Shown piece after piece: positions 39,556 through 46,307 of a DNA stretch of 46,307 bases. Source of the stretch: JALHSW01 sp038321755 (GTDB lineage: Bacteria; Actinomycetota; Acidimicrobiia; IMCC26256; PALSA-555); NCBI GenBank assembly GCA_038321755.1, contig JBBQFJ010000005.1, positions 1 to 46,307 of the forward strand, read 5' to 3'. A program made the position numbers and the translations under genes. Under the pieces are notes generated by a model, which saw only the letters and a list, made by a program, of their open reading frames with translations, was not told where the DNA came from and did not search any database. Position 1 is the first letter of the stretch. Every line of letters starts with the position of its first letter.

Positions 39556-40386
39556 TCAGCCGGTCACGGGCGCGCTCGGCACGCGCACGTCGATGTAGGC
39601 GAGCCCGCCCAGGGCGGTGGCACCCAGGACGGCATCTGCGGCTCTGGCCTTCTCCCGCAGACGATCCAAGGCGCCGAACCGGACCTCCGGGCCATCGACG
39701 AGGCGCAAGGTGGCCTCCCCACCAGCCACCACGATGGCGCTGACCCGCGCCGCGAGCGGCCCGAGCGCCGCAGCGACGCGGGCGCCATCGGTCGGTTCGA
39801 GCCGGGCTCCGAGCGCGGGAACGCGCGGCACCCCGACGATCTCGGCCATCCCTCCAGGGGGCGCGGGCTGGACGGCGAGCACCACACCGCGGCCGTCGAC
39901 CTGCGCGACCGTGCCGTCGGAGTTGCGAACCCAGGCCACCGGCACCCGCGGCGTGACCGTGATGCGGAGCGAGGTCGGCAGCTCACGCTCGACCCGGGCG
40001 CTGGCGACCCAGGGCAGCCGCTCGACCTCGTCGGCGACGCCGCCCGTGTCGAGCAGCAGGAGTGGCGACCCGTGCTCACCCCGCACCGCGGCCCGCACCT
40101 CAGCCGCGCGTGGTCCCGCACCGGCGACGGAGACCTCGTCGAGCGCGAGCAGGGGCGACAGCACCAGCGCGACGGCTCCCGTCAGGATCCCGAGCACCAC
40201 GAGCGCCCCGAGCAGCCGACGCAGGCGCCGGCGACCCGCGTCGCGCTGCACGGCCATCCGCCGTTCGCGGATCCGCGGGTCGACCTCGACCTTCGCGGTC
40301 TTGGCGGACTTGGGGGTCTTGGGAGACTTGGGGGTCTTGGGAGACTTGGACTGCGCCGGTCGGCGCGACGGCGCGCGAGTGCTCAC
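39556..40386 (-). CDS. ftsQ: Cell division protein FtsQ
   Basis: FtsQ is a bitopic divisome scaffold. The 276-residue product has a basic cytoplasmic N-terminus (about 1-60) with repeated SPKTPK from 18-bp repeats, one membrane helix (about 62-82), and an outside POTRA domain (LDEVSVAGAGPRAAEVRAAV, about 84-150) followed by the FtsQ domain. The GTG at 40386 overlaps the murB stop (GTGA); the in-frame extension upstream lies wholly within murB. ftsZ follows after 51 bp. Confidence 0.9.
   Translation of the reverse strand: MSTRAPSRRPAQSKSPKTPKSPKTPKSAKTAKVEVDPRIRERRMAVQRDAGRRRLRRLLGALVVLGILTGAVALVLSPLLALDEVSVAGAGPRAAEVRAAVRGEHGSPLLLLDTGGVADEVERLPWVASARVERELPTSLRITVTPRVPVAWVRNSDGTVAQVDGRGVVLAVQPAPPGGMAEIVGVPRVPALGARLEPTDGARVAAALGPLAARVSAIVVAGGEATLRLVDGPEVRFGALDRLREKARAADAVLGATALGGLAYIDVRVPSAPVTG
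40297..40350. repeat. Three tandem copies of an 18-bp unit in ftsQ
   Basis: GGTCTTGGGAGACTTGGG units at 40297-40314 (one diverged), 40315-40332 and 40333-40350. They encode SPKTPK/SAKTAK repeats in the basic cytoplasmic tail of FtsQ and keep the frame. Confidence 0.95.
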
Positions 40387-41351
40387 GGTCGCGTGCCCGA
40401 CTCGTCGGTCTCGAACCCGACCATCTGCAGCTCCGGCTCGAGGCACACGCCGGTCGACGCGGCGACCCGCTCACGAACCTCGCGTACGAGTCCGTGGATG
40501 TCGGCCGCGGTCGCGTCGGCTCCCGCCTGGAAGAAGTTCGCGTGCTTGTCCGACACCATCGCGCCGCCGACCGCCAGGCCCTTGAGCCCCACTGCGTCGA
40601 TGAGGCGACCGGCGGCATCACCCGGCGGGTTGCGGAACACGGAGCCGGCGTTCGCGCCGCCGGGCTGGTGCTCCCGCCGCCAGCGCACGATCTCGTCGAC
40701 GCGGGCGCTGCACGCCTCCGCGGCATCCGCATGTCCGCGCAGCTCGGCCCGCACCACGACGTCGGTGGACCGCACGTTGGAGTGCCGGTACGAGAGCTCG
40801 AGGTCCTCCGCGGAGCGCGTCACGAGGCTCGCCTCGGACCCGGACGCGAGGTCGACGAGCCACGCTCGCTCGAGGACGTCACGCGTCTCCCGACCGTGCC
40901 CACCGGCGTTCATCCGAACGGCCCCACCGACGGAGCCGGGGATGCCGACGAGGAACTCGAGTCCGCCGAGTCCGGCCGCAGCGGCGCGTCGTGCGAGGAC
41001 CGGCAGCGCGACGGCACCGCCGGCGCGCGCCACGCCTGCGTCGACGTCGATCTCGAGCGCTTCGAAGGCACCGCCGAGCACCACGCCGACGCCAAAGTAG
41101 CCCTCGTCGGCGACGAGCAGGTTCGAGCCTCGTCCCACGACGAGCACCGGCAGCGGCGTGCGTGCAAGCTCGGCGGCCACCGCGACCAGTCCCGCCTCGT
41201 CGAGCACGCGGACCACGACGGCAATCGGGCCGCCCAGCCGGTAGGTGGTGAGCTCGGCGACACGTTGGTCACGCGAGACCGCACCGGGCAGGCGCGCGTC
41301 GACCGCGACGGCGAACGCGTCGAGGTCACGCGCGTCGGCGGACCCGCTCAT
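40383..41351 (-). CDS. murB: UDP-N-acetylenolpyruvoylglucosamine reductase MurB
   Basis: MurB reduces UDP-GlcNAc-enolpyruvate to UDP-MurNAc with FAD and NADPH. The 322-residue product shows TYRLGGP, GRGSNLLVAD (FAD), IPGSVGGAVRMNAG, the catalytic Ser region AGSVFRNP and SDKHANFF. The ATG at 41351 forms an ATGA overlap with murC and the stop forms a GTGA overlap with ftsQ. Codon use is like its neighbours and all key motifs are intact. Confidence 0.97.
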   Translation of the reverse strand: MSGSADARDLDAFAVAVDARLPGAVSRDQRVAELTTYRLGGPIAVVVRVLDEAGLVAVAAELARTPLPVLVVGRGSNLLVADEGYFGVGVVLGGAFEALEIDVDAGVARAGGAVALPVLARRAAAAGLGGLEFLVGIPGSVGGAVRMNAGGHGRETRDVLERAWLVDLASGSEASLVTRSAEDLELSYRHSNVRSTDVVVRAELRGHADAAEACSARVDEIVRWRREHQPGGANAGSVFRNPPGDAAGRLIDAVGLKGLAVGGAMVSDKHANFFQAGADATAADIHGLVREVRERVAASTGVCLEPELQMVGFETDESGTRP

Positions 41352-42742
41352 CGCTTCGCTCGCTCTCCCGCGCGTGCGAGCCACTCGTCGGGCACGGTCG
41401 TCAGGTCACCGGCACCGAGCGTCAGCACGACGTCGCCTGGTCCAGCGCTGCGCAACGCGTGCTGCACGAGGTCGCTCCGCCGCGGCAGATATGTGAGCGA
41501 GGTGTCGGGATGCGCGTCGAGCACCGCTTGCAGCACGAGTCGACCGGAGACGCCCGGACGGGGCGTCTCGCCGGCCGGATAGATGTCCGTGAGGACGACC
41601 GTGTCGGCGTCGACGAACGCGTCGGCAAAGTCTTGGGACAGCTGCTCGGTGCGCGAGTAGCGGTGTGGTTGGAACACGGCGATGACTCTCCGCCAACCAC
41701 CCTCGCGTGCCGCCCGCAACATCGCGGCGACCTCCGTCGGCAGGTGTGCGTAGTCGTCGACGAGAGTGACGCCGTCGATCTCACCGCGGAACTGGAACCG
41801 CCGAGCCACGCCACCGAACCCCCCGAGCGCACGGGTGACCGCGTCGAACGGGACCCCGAGCTCGACCGCGAGCGCAGCCGCGCCGACCGCGTTCAGCACG
41901 TTGTGGCGACCTGGTACGGGGAGCTCGACCACGCCGAGCGGCTCACCACGCTGGTGCAGCGTGAACCGGCTCCCCCGGCGGTCACCGACGTAGTCGACGA
42001 CGCGGTAGTCGGCCCGCTCGTCCCAGCCGTAGGTGCACGTGTCGGGAACCGCGGCAGCGAGCTCACCGGCGACCGGGTCATCGACACACACGACGCGGAC
42101 CCCTGGGACGTCGGCCAGGAACCGACGGAACGCATCGACGAGCGCGTCGAAGTCGCCGTAGTGCTCGAGGTGGTCCGGTTCGACGTTGGTGACGATCGCG
42201 GCGTCGGGTGCGAGCTCGAGGAAGGTGCCATCGCTCTCGTCGGCTTCGACGACCAGCCACTCACCGTCGTCGTAGGCCGCGTTCGTGCCGACCTCGTTCA
42301 GCTCGCCGCCGATCAGGAAGCTCGGATGCCAGTCGGCAGCCCGCAGGACGAGCGCGAGCATCGACGAGGTCGTCGTCTTGCCGTGGCTCCCCGCGACCGC
42401 GATCGAGCGTCGGGTCGCGACGAGCGCGCGGAGCGCCTCGGCGCGTCGGAGCACGACGACACCGCGCTCGACCGCGACCACCACCTCGGGGTTGGAGCGA
42501 GGGATCGCCGTCGAAGCGACAACGGCATCGACGGCGAGTGGCACGTGCTCCGCCGCGTGGCCGACATGCGTCGCGATGCCGAGCAGCCGGAGCCGCTCCA
42601 GTGCGGGCGAGTCCTTGAGGTCCGACCCGCTCACATCGTGACCCATGCGTGCGAGGACCGTCGCGATCGCACTCATGCCCGCGCCGCCTATCCCGATGAC
42701 GTGGATCGTGCGCGGAGCGCCCAGATCGAGCTCAGGCGTCAC
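41348..42742 (-). CDS. murC: UDP-N-acetylmuramate--L-alanine ligase MurC
   Basis: MurC adds L-Ala to UDP-MurNAc. The 464-residue product has an N-terminal Rossmann domain (HVIGIGGAGMSAIA), the ATP loop AGSHGKTTTSSML, EADESDGTF, TNVEPDHLEHYGD, and the C-terminal domain with DDYAHLPTEV and FQPHRYSRT. Length is normal. The GTG at 42742 lies 11 nt inside the murG end, and the stop overlaps murB. Confidence 0.98.
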   Translation of the reverse strand: MTPELDLGAPRTIHVIGIGGAGMSAIATVLARMGHDVSGSDLKDSPALERLRLLGIATHVGHAAEHVPLAVDAVVASTAIPRSNPEVVVAVERGVVVLRRAEALRALVATRRSIAVAGSHGKTTTSSMLALVLRAADWHPSFLIGGELNEVGTNAAYDDGEWLVVEADESDGTFLELAPDAAIVTNVEPDHLEHYGDFDALVDAFRRFLADVPGVRVVCVDDPVAGELAAAVPDTCTYGWDERADYRVVDYVGDRRGSRFTLHQRGEPLGVVELPVPGRHNVLNAVGAAALAVELGVPFDAVTRALGGFGGVARRFQFRGEIDGVTLVDDYAHLPTEVAAMLRAAREGGWRRVIAVFQPHRYSRTEQLSQDFADAFVDADTVVLTDIYPAGETPRPGVSGRLVLQAVLDAHPDTSLTYLPRRSDLVQHALRSAGPGDVVLTLGAGDLTTVPDEWLARAGERAKR

Positions 42743-43835
42743 GAGCTGCCTCCTCGACGAGCCGCGCGACGCGGTCGGCCGCGTCGGGGTGACCGACCGC
42801 GCGGGCGGCGGCGCTCATGGCCTCGAGCCGGCTCGGCGACTCCAACAGCCGCACGAGCTCGTCGTCGAGGCGCGCGCCGTCGAGCTCCGAGTCCGGGATC
42901 AGGATCGCCGCGCCCGCATCAACCAGCGCGACGGCGTTGCGAGTCTGGTGGTCACCCGGAGCGCCAGGGAGCGGCACCAGCACCGCCGGTGTCCCGGTGA
43001 CCGCGACCTCCGCGCACGTCACGGCGCCGGCGCGACCGACCAGCACGGAGCTGCGACCGTAGACGCCGGGCATGTCGTCCTCGTACCGCACGAGGTCGTA
43101 CTCGAGCGCGTCCGACGCGCGCCGCAGGTCGGTGAGTCGTTCCATGCACCCGTCGTACCCGCGCGGACCGGCCACGTGTCGGATCGCGACGTCGGAGCGC
43201 TCACGCCACCGGTCGTAGAGCCCGAGGGCGCCTTCGTTCAACGTGCGGGCGCCGAGGCTGCCGCCCACGACCGCGACGAGAGGTGGCGCAGTGTCGGGGT
43301 GCCGCCGCACCGAGGTCATCGCGGCCCGGACGGGGTTCCCCGTCATCACCGCGCCCGCGAGGGGCGTGCCGGGCAGCGAGATCGCGGCCCGCGCGCCCAG
43401 CCGGACGGCCCAGCGATTCGCGAGTCCGGGTGACGCGTTCTGCTCGTGCACGACGGCCGGCACCCGCCGCATCCGCGCCGCGAGTAGACAAGGAAAGGAC
43501 GCGTAGCCGCCGACCCCGAGGACCACCTGCGGCCGGTGACGCCTGACGAGGCCGAATGCGCGGACGAACGCGCCGACGAGCCCGAACATCGCGCCGACGT
43601 TCGCGACGATCGCACGCGGTCGCAGGCTGCGTTGCAGGCCCCGGCCTCCCAGCAGCTCGACCTCGTACCCCGCCGCGGGCACTGCGGATGCCTCGAGGCC
43701 CCGACGAGCACCGACGAAGCGGATCGATCCGCGCGGGTGCCCCCGCTCGACGAGGGCGTCGGCGACGGCCAGCGCCGGATAGACGTGGCCGCCCGTCCCG
43801 CCGCCCGTCACGAACGCGAACGTGTCACCCGACAT
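42732..43835 (-). CDS. murG: Lipid II synthase glycosyltransferase MurG
   Basis: MurG transfers GlcNAc to lipid I at the inner membrane face. The 367-residue GT-B product has GGGTGGHVYPALAVADAL at the N-terminus, GVGGYASFP, HEQNASPGLANR, GGSLGAR and the UDP-GlcNAc-binding VGRAGAVTCAEV and PGAPGDHQTRNA regions. I chose the ATG at 43835, four codons before the first beta strand, overlapping ftsW by 11 nt. An ATG at 43847 and a GTG at 43871 are in frame, and none has a good Shine-Dalgarno. Confidence 0.96.
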   Translation of the reverse strand: MSGDTFAFVTGGGTGGHVYPALAVADALVERGHPRGSIRFVGARRGLEASAVPAAGYEVELLGGRGLQRSLRPRAIVANVGAMFGLVGAFVRAFGLVRRHRPQVVLGVGGYASFPCLLAARMRRVPAVVHEQNASPGLANRWAVRLGARAAISLPGTPLAGAVMTGNPVRAAMTSVRRHPDTAPPLVAVVGGSLGARTLNEGALGLYDRWRERSDVAIRHVAGPRGYDGCMERLTDLRRASDALEYDLVRYEDDMPGVYGRSSVLVGRAGAVTCAEVAVTGTPAVLVPLPGAPGDHQTRNAVALVDAGAAILIPDSELDGARLDDELVRLLESPSRLEAMSAAARAVGHPDAADRVARLVEEAARDA

Positions 43836-45111
43836 GAGCGGGGCCATGAGAGGAAGCGGACGCGGGCGCACGGGTCTGCGCCTCGTTCCCGGCGTGCGTG
43901 GGCGTCTGGTTCGCCTGGCGGGCGACGTTCGCGAGGAGGCCCGCTGCGATCATGGTGAAGACGAGCGACGATCCCCCGAAGGACACGAAGGGCAGTGGGA
44001 TGCCCGAGACGGGCAGGAGCCCGATCACGCCGCCGATGTTGATGGCGGCCTGCGCGACCACCCAGACCGTCACGCCGGTCGCGAGCAGCATCCCGAAGCG
44101 ATCAGGCGCGCGCTGCGCCGTGCGGATGCCGAGGAATGCGAACGCGACGAACAAGCCGAGGACACTGAGGGTCCCGATCAGCCCGAGCTCTTCCCCGATC
44201 ACCGCGAAGATGAAGTCGGTGTGCGCGTTCGGCAGGAACAGCCACTTGGAGCGTCCCGCACCCAACCCGACTCCGGCCATCCCCCCGCTTCCGAGCGCGA
44301 TGAGCGACTGCACGATCTGATAGCCCGTGTTCGACGCGTCGGCCGTGGGATGCAGGAACGTGAACACGCGCGCACGTCGGTAGGGCGCGGCGACGGCGAG
44401 GACCGCGGAGGCGACGACGCCGGTGCCCGCGATCACGGCGAGGTAGCGCGCGCTGATCCCTCCGGCGACCATCACGGCAGCGACGATGATCGCGAGGAGA
44501 ACCGTCGAGTCGAGGTCGGGCTCGAGGCACACGAGTGCTGCGATCCCCATGAGGACGAGGAGCAACGGCCGGAGCACGCGCCGGGTGTCGTACAGCTCGC
44601 CCTCTCGACGCGTCAGCAGGTCGGCAGCGAACAGGAGGAGTGCGAGCTTTGCGAGCTCGCTGGGCTGGAAGCGCCACGCACCGAACCCGAGCCAGCGCCG
44701 CGACCCCGACACGTAGACGCCGATCCCGGGCACGAGCACCGCGACGAGCAACACCGTGGTGCCGACCAGCAGCGGACGGACGATCGACTGCCACCGGTGG
44801 TAGTCGATCCGCGCGACGACCATGAACGCGATGACGGCGAGCAGCGTCCAGACGAGCTGACGCTGGAAGAAGTACCAGGCCGAGCCGTAGCTGGTGAGTG
44901 ACAGCACCGACGATGCCGACAGCACCATCACGACGCCGATCACGACCAACACCGCGATCACGCCGAGCAGCAACAGGTAGGTACCAGGCACCTGCGTCGG
45001 CTCGGGGCGCGCGGTGCGGTCCTTCGCTCGCGAGCCGTGCACGCGACGCGGCGCGTGCGCCGTCCGCCGCGACGTCCTGAGTGGCATCGATCCGCCTGAT
45101 GATCTGGTCAT
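43825..45111 (-). CDS. ftsW: SEDS peptidoglycan glycosyltransferase FtsW
   Basis: FtsW polymerises lipid II at the septum with its partner class B PBP. The 428-residue product has a basic N-terminus (about 1-45), about ten membrane helices, the RRWLGFGAWRFQPSELAK block, CLEPDLDST, and NAHTDFIFAVIGEELG, which marks FtsW rather than RodA, then SGIPLPFVSFGGSS. The ATG at 45111 has GAGAGGTGA about 8 nt upstream, overlapping the murD stop region. The C-terminal tail is short and hydrophilic. Confidence 0.96.
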   Translation of the reverse strand: MTRSSGGSMPLRTSRRTAHAPRRVHGSRAKDRTARPEPTQVPGTYLLLLGVIAVLVVIGVVMVLSASSVLSLTSYGSAWYFFQRQLVWTLLAVIAFMVVARIDYHRWQSIVRPLLVGTTVLLVAVLVPGIGVYVSGSRRWLGFGAWRFQPSELAKLALLLFAADLLTRREGELYDTRRVLRPLLLVLMGIAALVCLEPDLDSTVLLAIIVAAVMVAGGISARYLAVIAGTGVVASAVLAVAAPYRRARVFTFLHPTADASNTGYQIVQSLIALGSGGMAGVGLGAGRSKWLFLPNAHTDFIFAVIGEELGLIGTLSVLGLFVAFAFLGIRTAQRAPDRFGMLLATGVTVWVVAQAAINIGGVIGLLPVSGIPLPFVSFGGSSLVFTMIAAGLLANVARQANQTPTHAGNEAQTRAPASASSHGPAHVG

Positions 45112-45118
45112 CGCTTGG

Positions 45119-46307
45119 TCACCTCTCGGCTCCGACGAGTGAACGCACCTGACGAGCGAAGTCGTCACCACGTTCGGAGTACGACGCGTACCAGTCGAAC
45201 GACGCGCAGCCCGGGCTGAGCAGCACGGTGTCGCCCGCCTGGGCCAGCTCACGTGCGGCCTGCACGGCCTCACGCATGGTCGACGCACCCACGACGGTCG
45301 CGACTCCCGCGAACGCGTCCTGCACCTCGGTCGCGGCCTCCCCGATCGCGACCACGCCGCGCAGGCCGGGGGCGAGCACGCGCAGCTCACCGAGATCGAG
45401 ACCCTTGTTCCGGCCGCCGGCAAGGAGCACCAGACCGGTGAGCCCCTGCGCGGCGGCGATCGTCGCGTGCACGTTCGTTGCTTTCGAGTCGTCGATCCAC
45501 CGCACGCCGTCACGCTCCACGACGAGCTCCATGCGATGCGCGAGTCCCTCGAACCCCCCGAGCGTCCGACGCGCCGCCGCGACACCGACGCCAGACCCCG
45601 CGCCCGACGAATCGGCCAGCACGTCGAGCGCCAGAGCGGTGGCGGCGAGCGCGTTCGCGACATCGGTGGGCCGAGCACGGCCGAGCTCGTCGACCGACAT
45701 GATCTCGTCACCGTCGGGAGTCACGAGCAGGCTCCCGTTCGCCGTCTCGACGACTCGGTAGCCGCCGGCCGCGCCGGGTGCGACCGAGAACGAGATCCTG
45801 CGTCCGGGGGCTTCGGCTGCGAGCCCCGCGACGACCGGATCATCGGCATTGAACACCAGGAGATCCTCGACGCCCTGGTGCGCGAACACGTTGGCCTTCG
45901 CGCGCGCGTAGGCGTCGAAGGTCCGATGCCAGTCGAGGTGATCCGCGCCGAGGTTCAACAACGCGGCCGCGTCGGGACGGAAGTGGTCGGTGAACGCGAG
46001 CTGGAACGACGAGACCTCGGCGACCACGACGTCGACGTCGTCGTGGACGGCATCGAGCAACGGTCGCCCGATGTTGCCGGCGGCGGCGACTCGCATCCCA
46101 CCCGCGGCAAGGATCGATGCGGTCAACGTGGTGACGGTCGTCTTGCCGTTCGTACCCGTGACCGCGACCAGCGCGGGAGCCTCCCCACCCACGCGCGCGA
46201 GCACCTCGCCCGCAAGGTCGATCTCGGACCGGACGGGCACGTCGGCCTGGCGCGCCGCCACGATCGCGGGGTGGCGCTCGGGCACGCCCGGGCTGGGCAC
46301 CACGAGA
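45119..46307 (-). CDS. murD: UDP-N-acetylmuramoylalanine--D-glutamate ligase MurD (partial, 5' end outside window)
   Basis: MurD adds D-Glu to UDP-MurNAc-L-Ala. The visible 396 codons cover the end of the N-terminal domain (VPSPGVPERHP), the ATP loop TGTNGKTTV, EVSSFQL, LNLGADHLDWH, and the C-terminal domain with DDSKATNVHA, LLAGGRNKG and SPGCASFDWYASYSERGDDF. The N-terminal UDP-binding region lies beyond the right edge. ftsW begins 7 nt after the stop, so the run murD-ftsW-murG-murC-murB-ftsQ is one transcription unit as far as visible. Confidence 0.96.
   Translation of the reverse strand, partial: LVVPSPGVPERHPAIVAARQADVPVRSEIDLAGEVLARVGGEAPALVAVTGTNGKTTVTTLTASILAAGGMRVAAAGNIGRPLLDAVHDDVDVVVAEVSSFQLAFTDHFRPDAAALLNLGADHLDWHRTFDAYARAKANVFAHQGVEDLLVFNADDPVVAGLAAEAPGRRISFSVAPGAAGGYRVVETANGSLLVTPDGDEIMSVDELGRARPTDVANALAATALALDVLADSSGAGSGVGVAAARRTLGGFEGLAHRMELVVERDGVRWIDDSKATNVHATIAAAQGLTGLVLLAGGRNKGLDLGELRVLAPGLRGVVAIGEAATEVQDAFAGVATVVGASTMREAVQAARELAQAGDTVLLSPGCASFDWYASYSERGDDFARQVRSLVGAER

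Overview
The window is GC-rich, tightly packed bacterial chromosome, and the gene content points to an actinobacterium. It has a phosphatidylinositol mannoside (PIM)-type lipid block (pgsA, patA-like, pimA-like), a mycothiol ligase (mshC) next to an F420-dependent NADP reductase, an eukaryote-like (type 2) IleRS, and a division cluster with SepF and a Wag31-like DivIVA and no ftsA. A deep-branching class such as Acidimicrobiia is my best guess, but that is inference. Several genes lack a Shine-Dalgarno and have a TANNNT -10 box 6-8 nt before a GTG or ATG, a typical actinobacterial leaderless arrangement. I see no rRNA, tRNA, CRISPR array, insertion sequence, prophage or plasmid gene. No gene-free stretch reaches 300 bp; the largest is 12526-12700 (175 bp).

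Layout. (1) 1-2003, minus strand: ruvC-ruvA-ruvB resolvasome; ruvB is cut by the window edge. (2) 2050-4682, minus: molybdenum hydroxylase accessory genes (CoxS-like, CoxM-like, MocA-like nucleotidyltransferase, CoxG-like) with no large catalytic subunit. (3) 4768-7111, minus: pdxS-pdxT-yebC. (4) 7182-9810, minus: lemA, htpX, DUF3048 lipoprotein. (5) 9838-13234, minus: a two-helix membrane protein, then pgsA-patA-pimA. (6) 13327-15858, plus: a large membrane protein with a spermidine-synthase-like domain. (7) 15863-20251, minus: npdG-mshC and thrS-HIT. (8) 20308-25251: a small membrane protein (+), dnaE (-) with an inverted pair of DnaA-box-like sites in its leader, and a phosphodiesterase (-). 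(9) 25343-28821: Rrf2 regulator-apbE (+) and a two-component system (-). (10) 28975-31266, minus: dksA-like, lspA, rluD. (11) 31327-34434, plus: ileS. (12) 34484-46307, minus: murD(partial)-ftsW-murG-murC-murB-ftsQ-ftsZ-pgeF-yggS-sepF-yggT-divIVA.

How it works together. The order thrS-HIT-pgsA-patA-pimA ... pdxS-pdxT-yebC ... ruvC-ruvA-ruvB matches the order I know from Mycobacterium, with insertions at three points. The lspA-rluD-ileS-division block is a second conserved actinobacterial core. Most of the window is housekeeping: recombination, B6 synthesis, envelope lipids, peptidoglycan precursors, septation and aminoacyl-tRNA synthesis. The least ordinary features are a possible 92-residue N-terminal extension on FtsZ, two genes whose only plausible start is a CTG inside a CTGA stop/start overlap, a DksA-like protein with a histone-H1-like Lys/Ala/Pro tail and an incomplete zinc finger, a RuvC with Val where a catalytic acid or His is expected, the DnaA-box pair before dnaE, and an unusual density of 12-18 bp tandem duplications.
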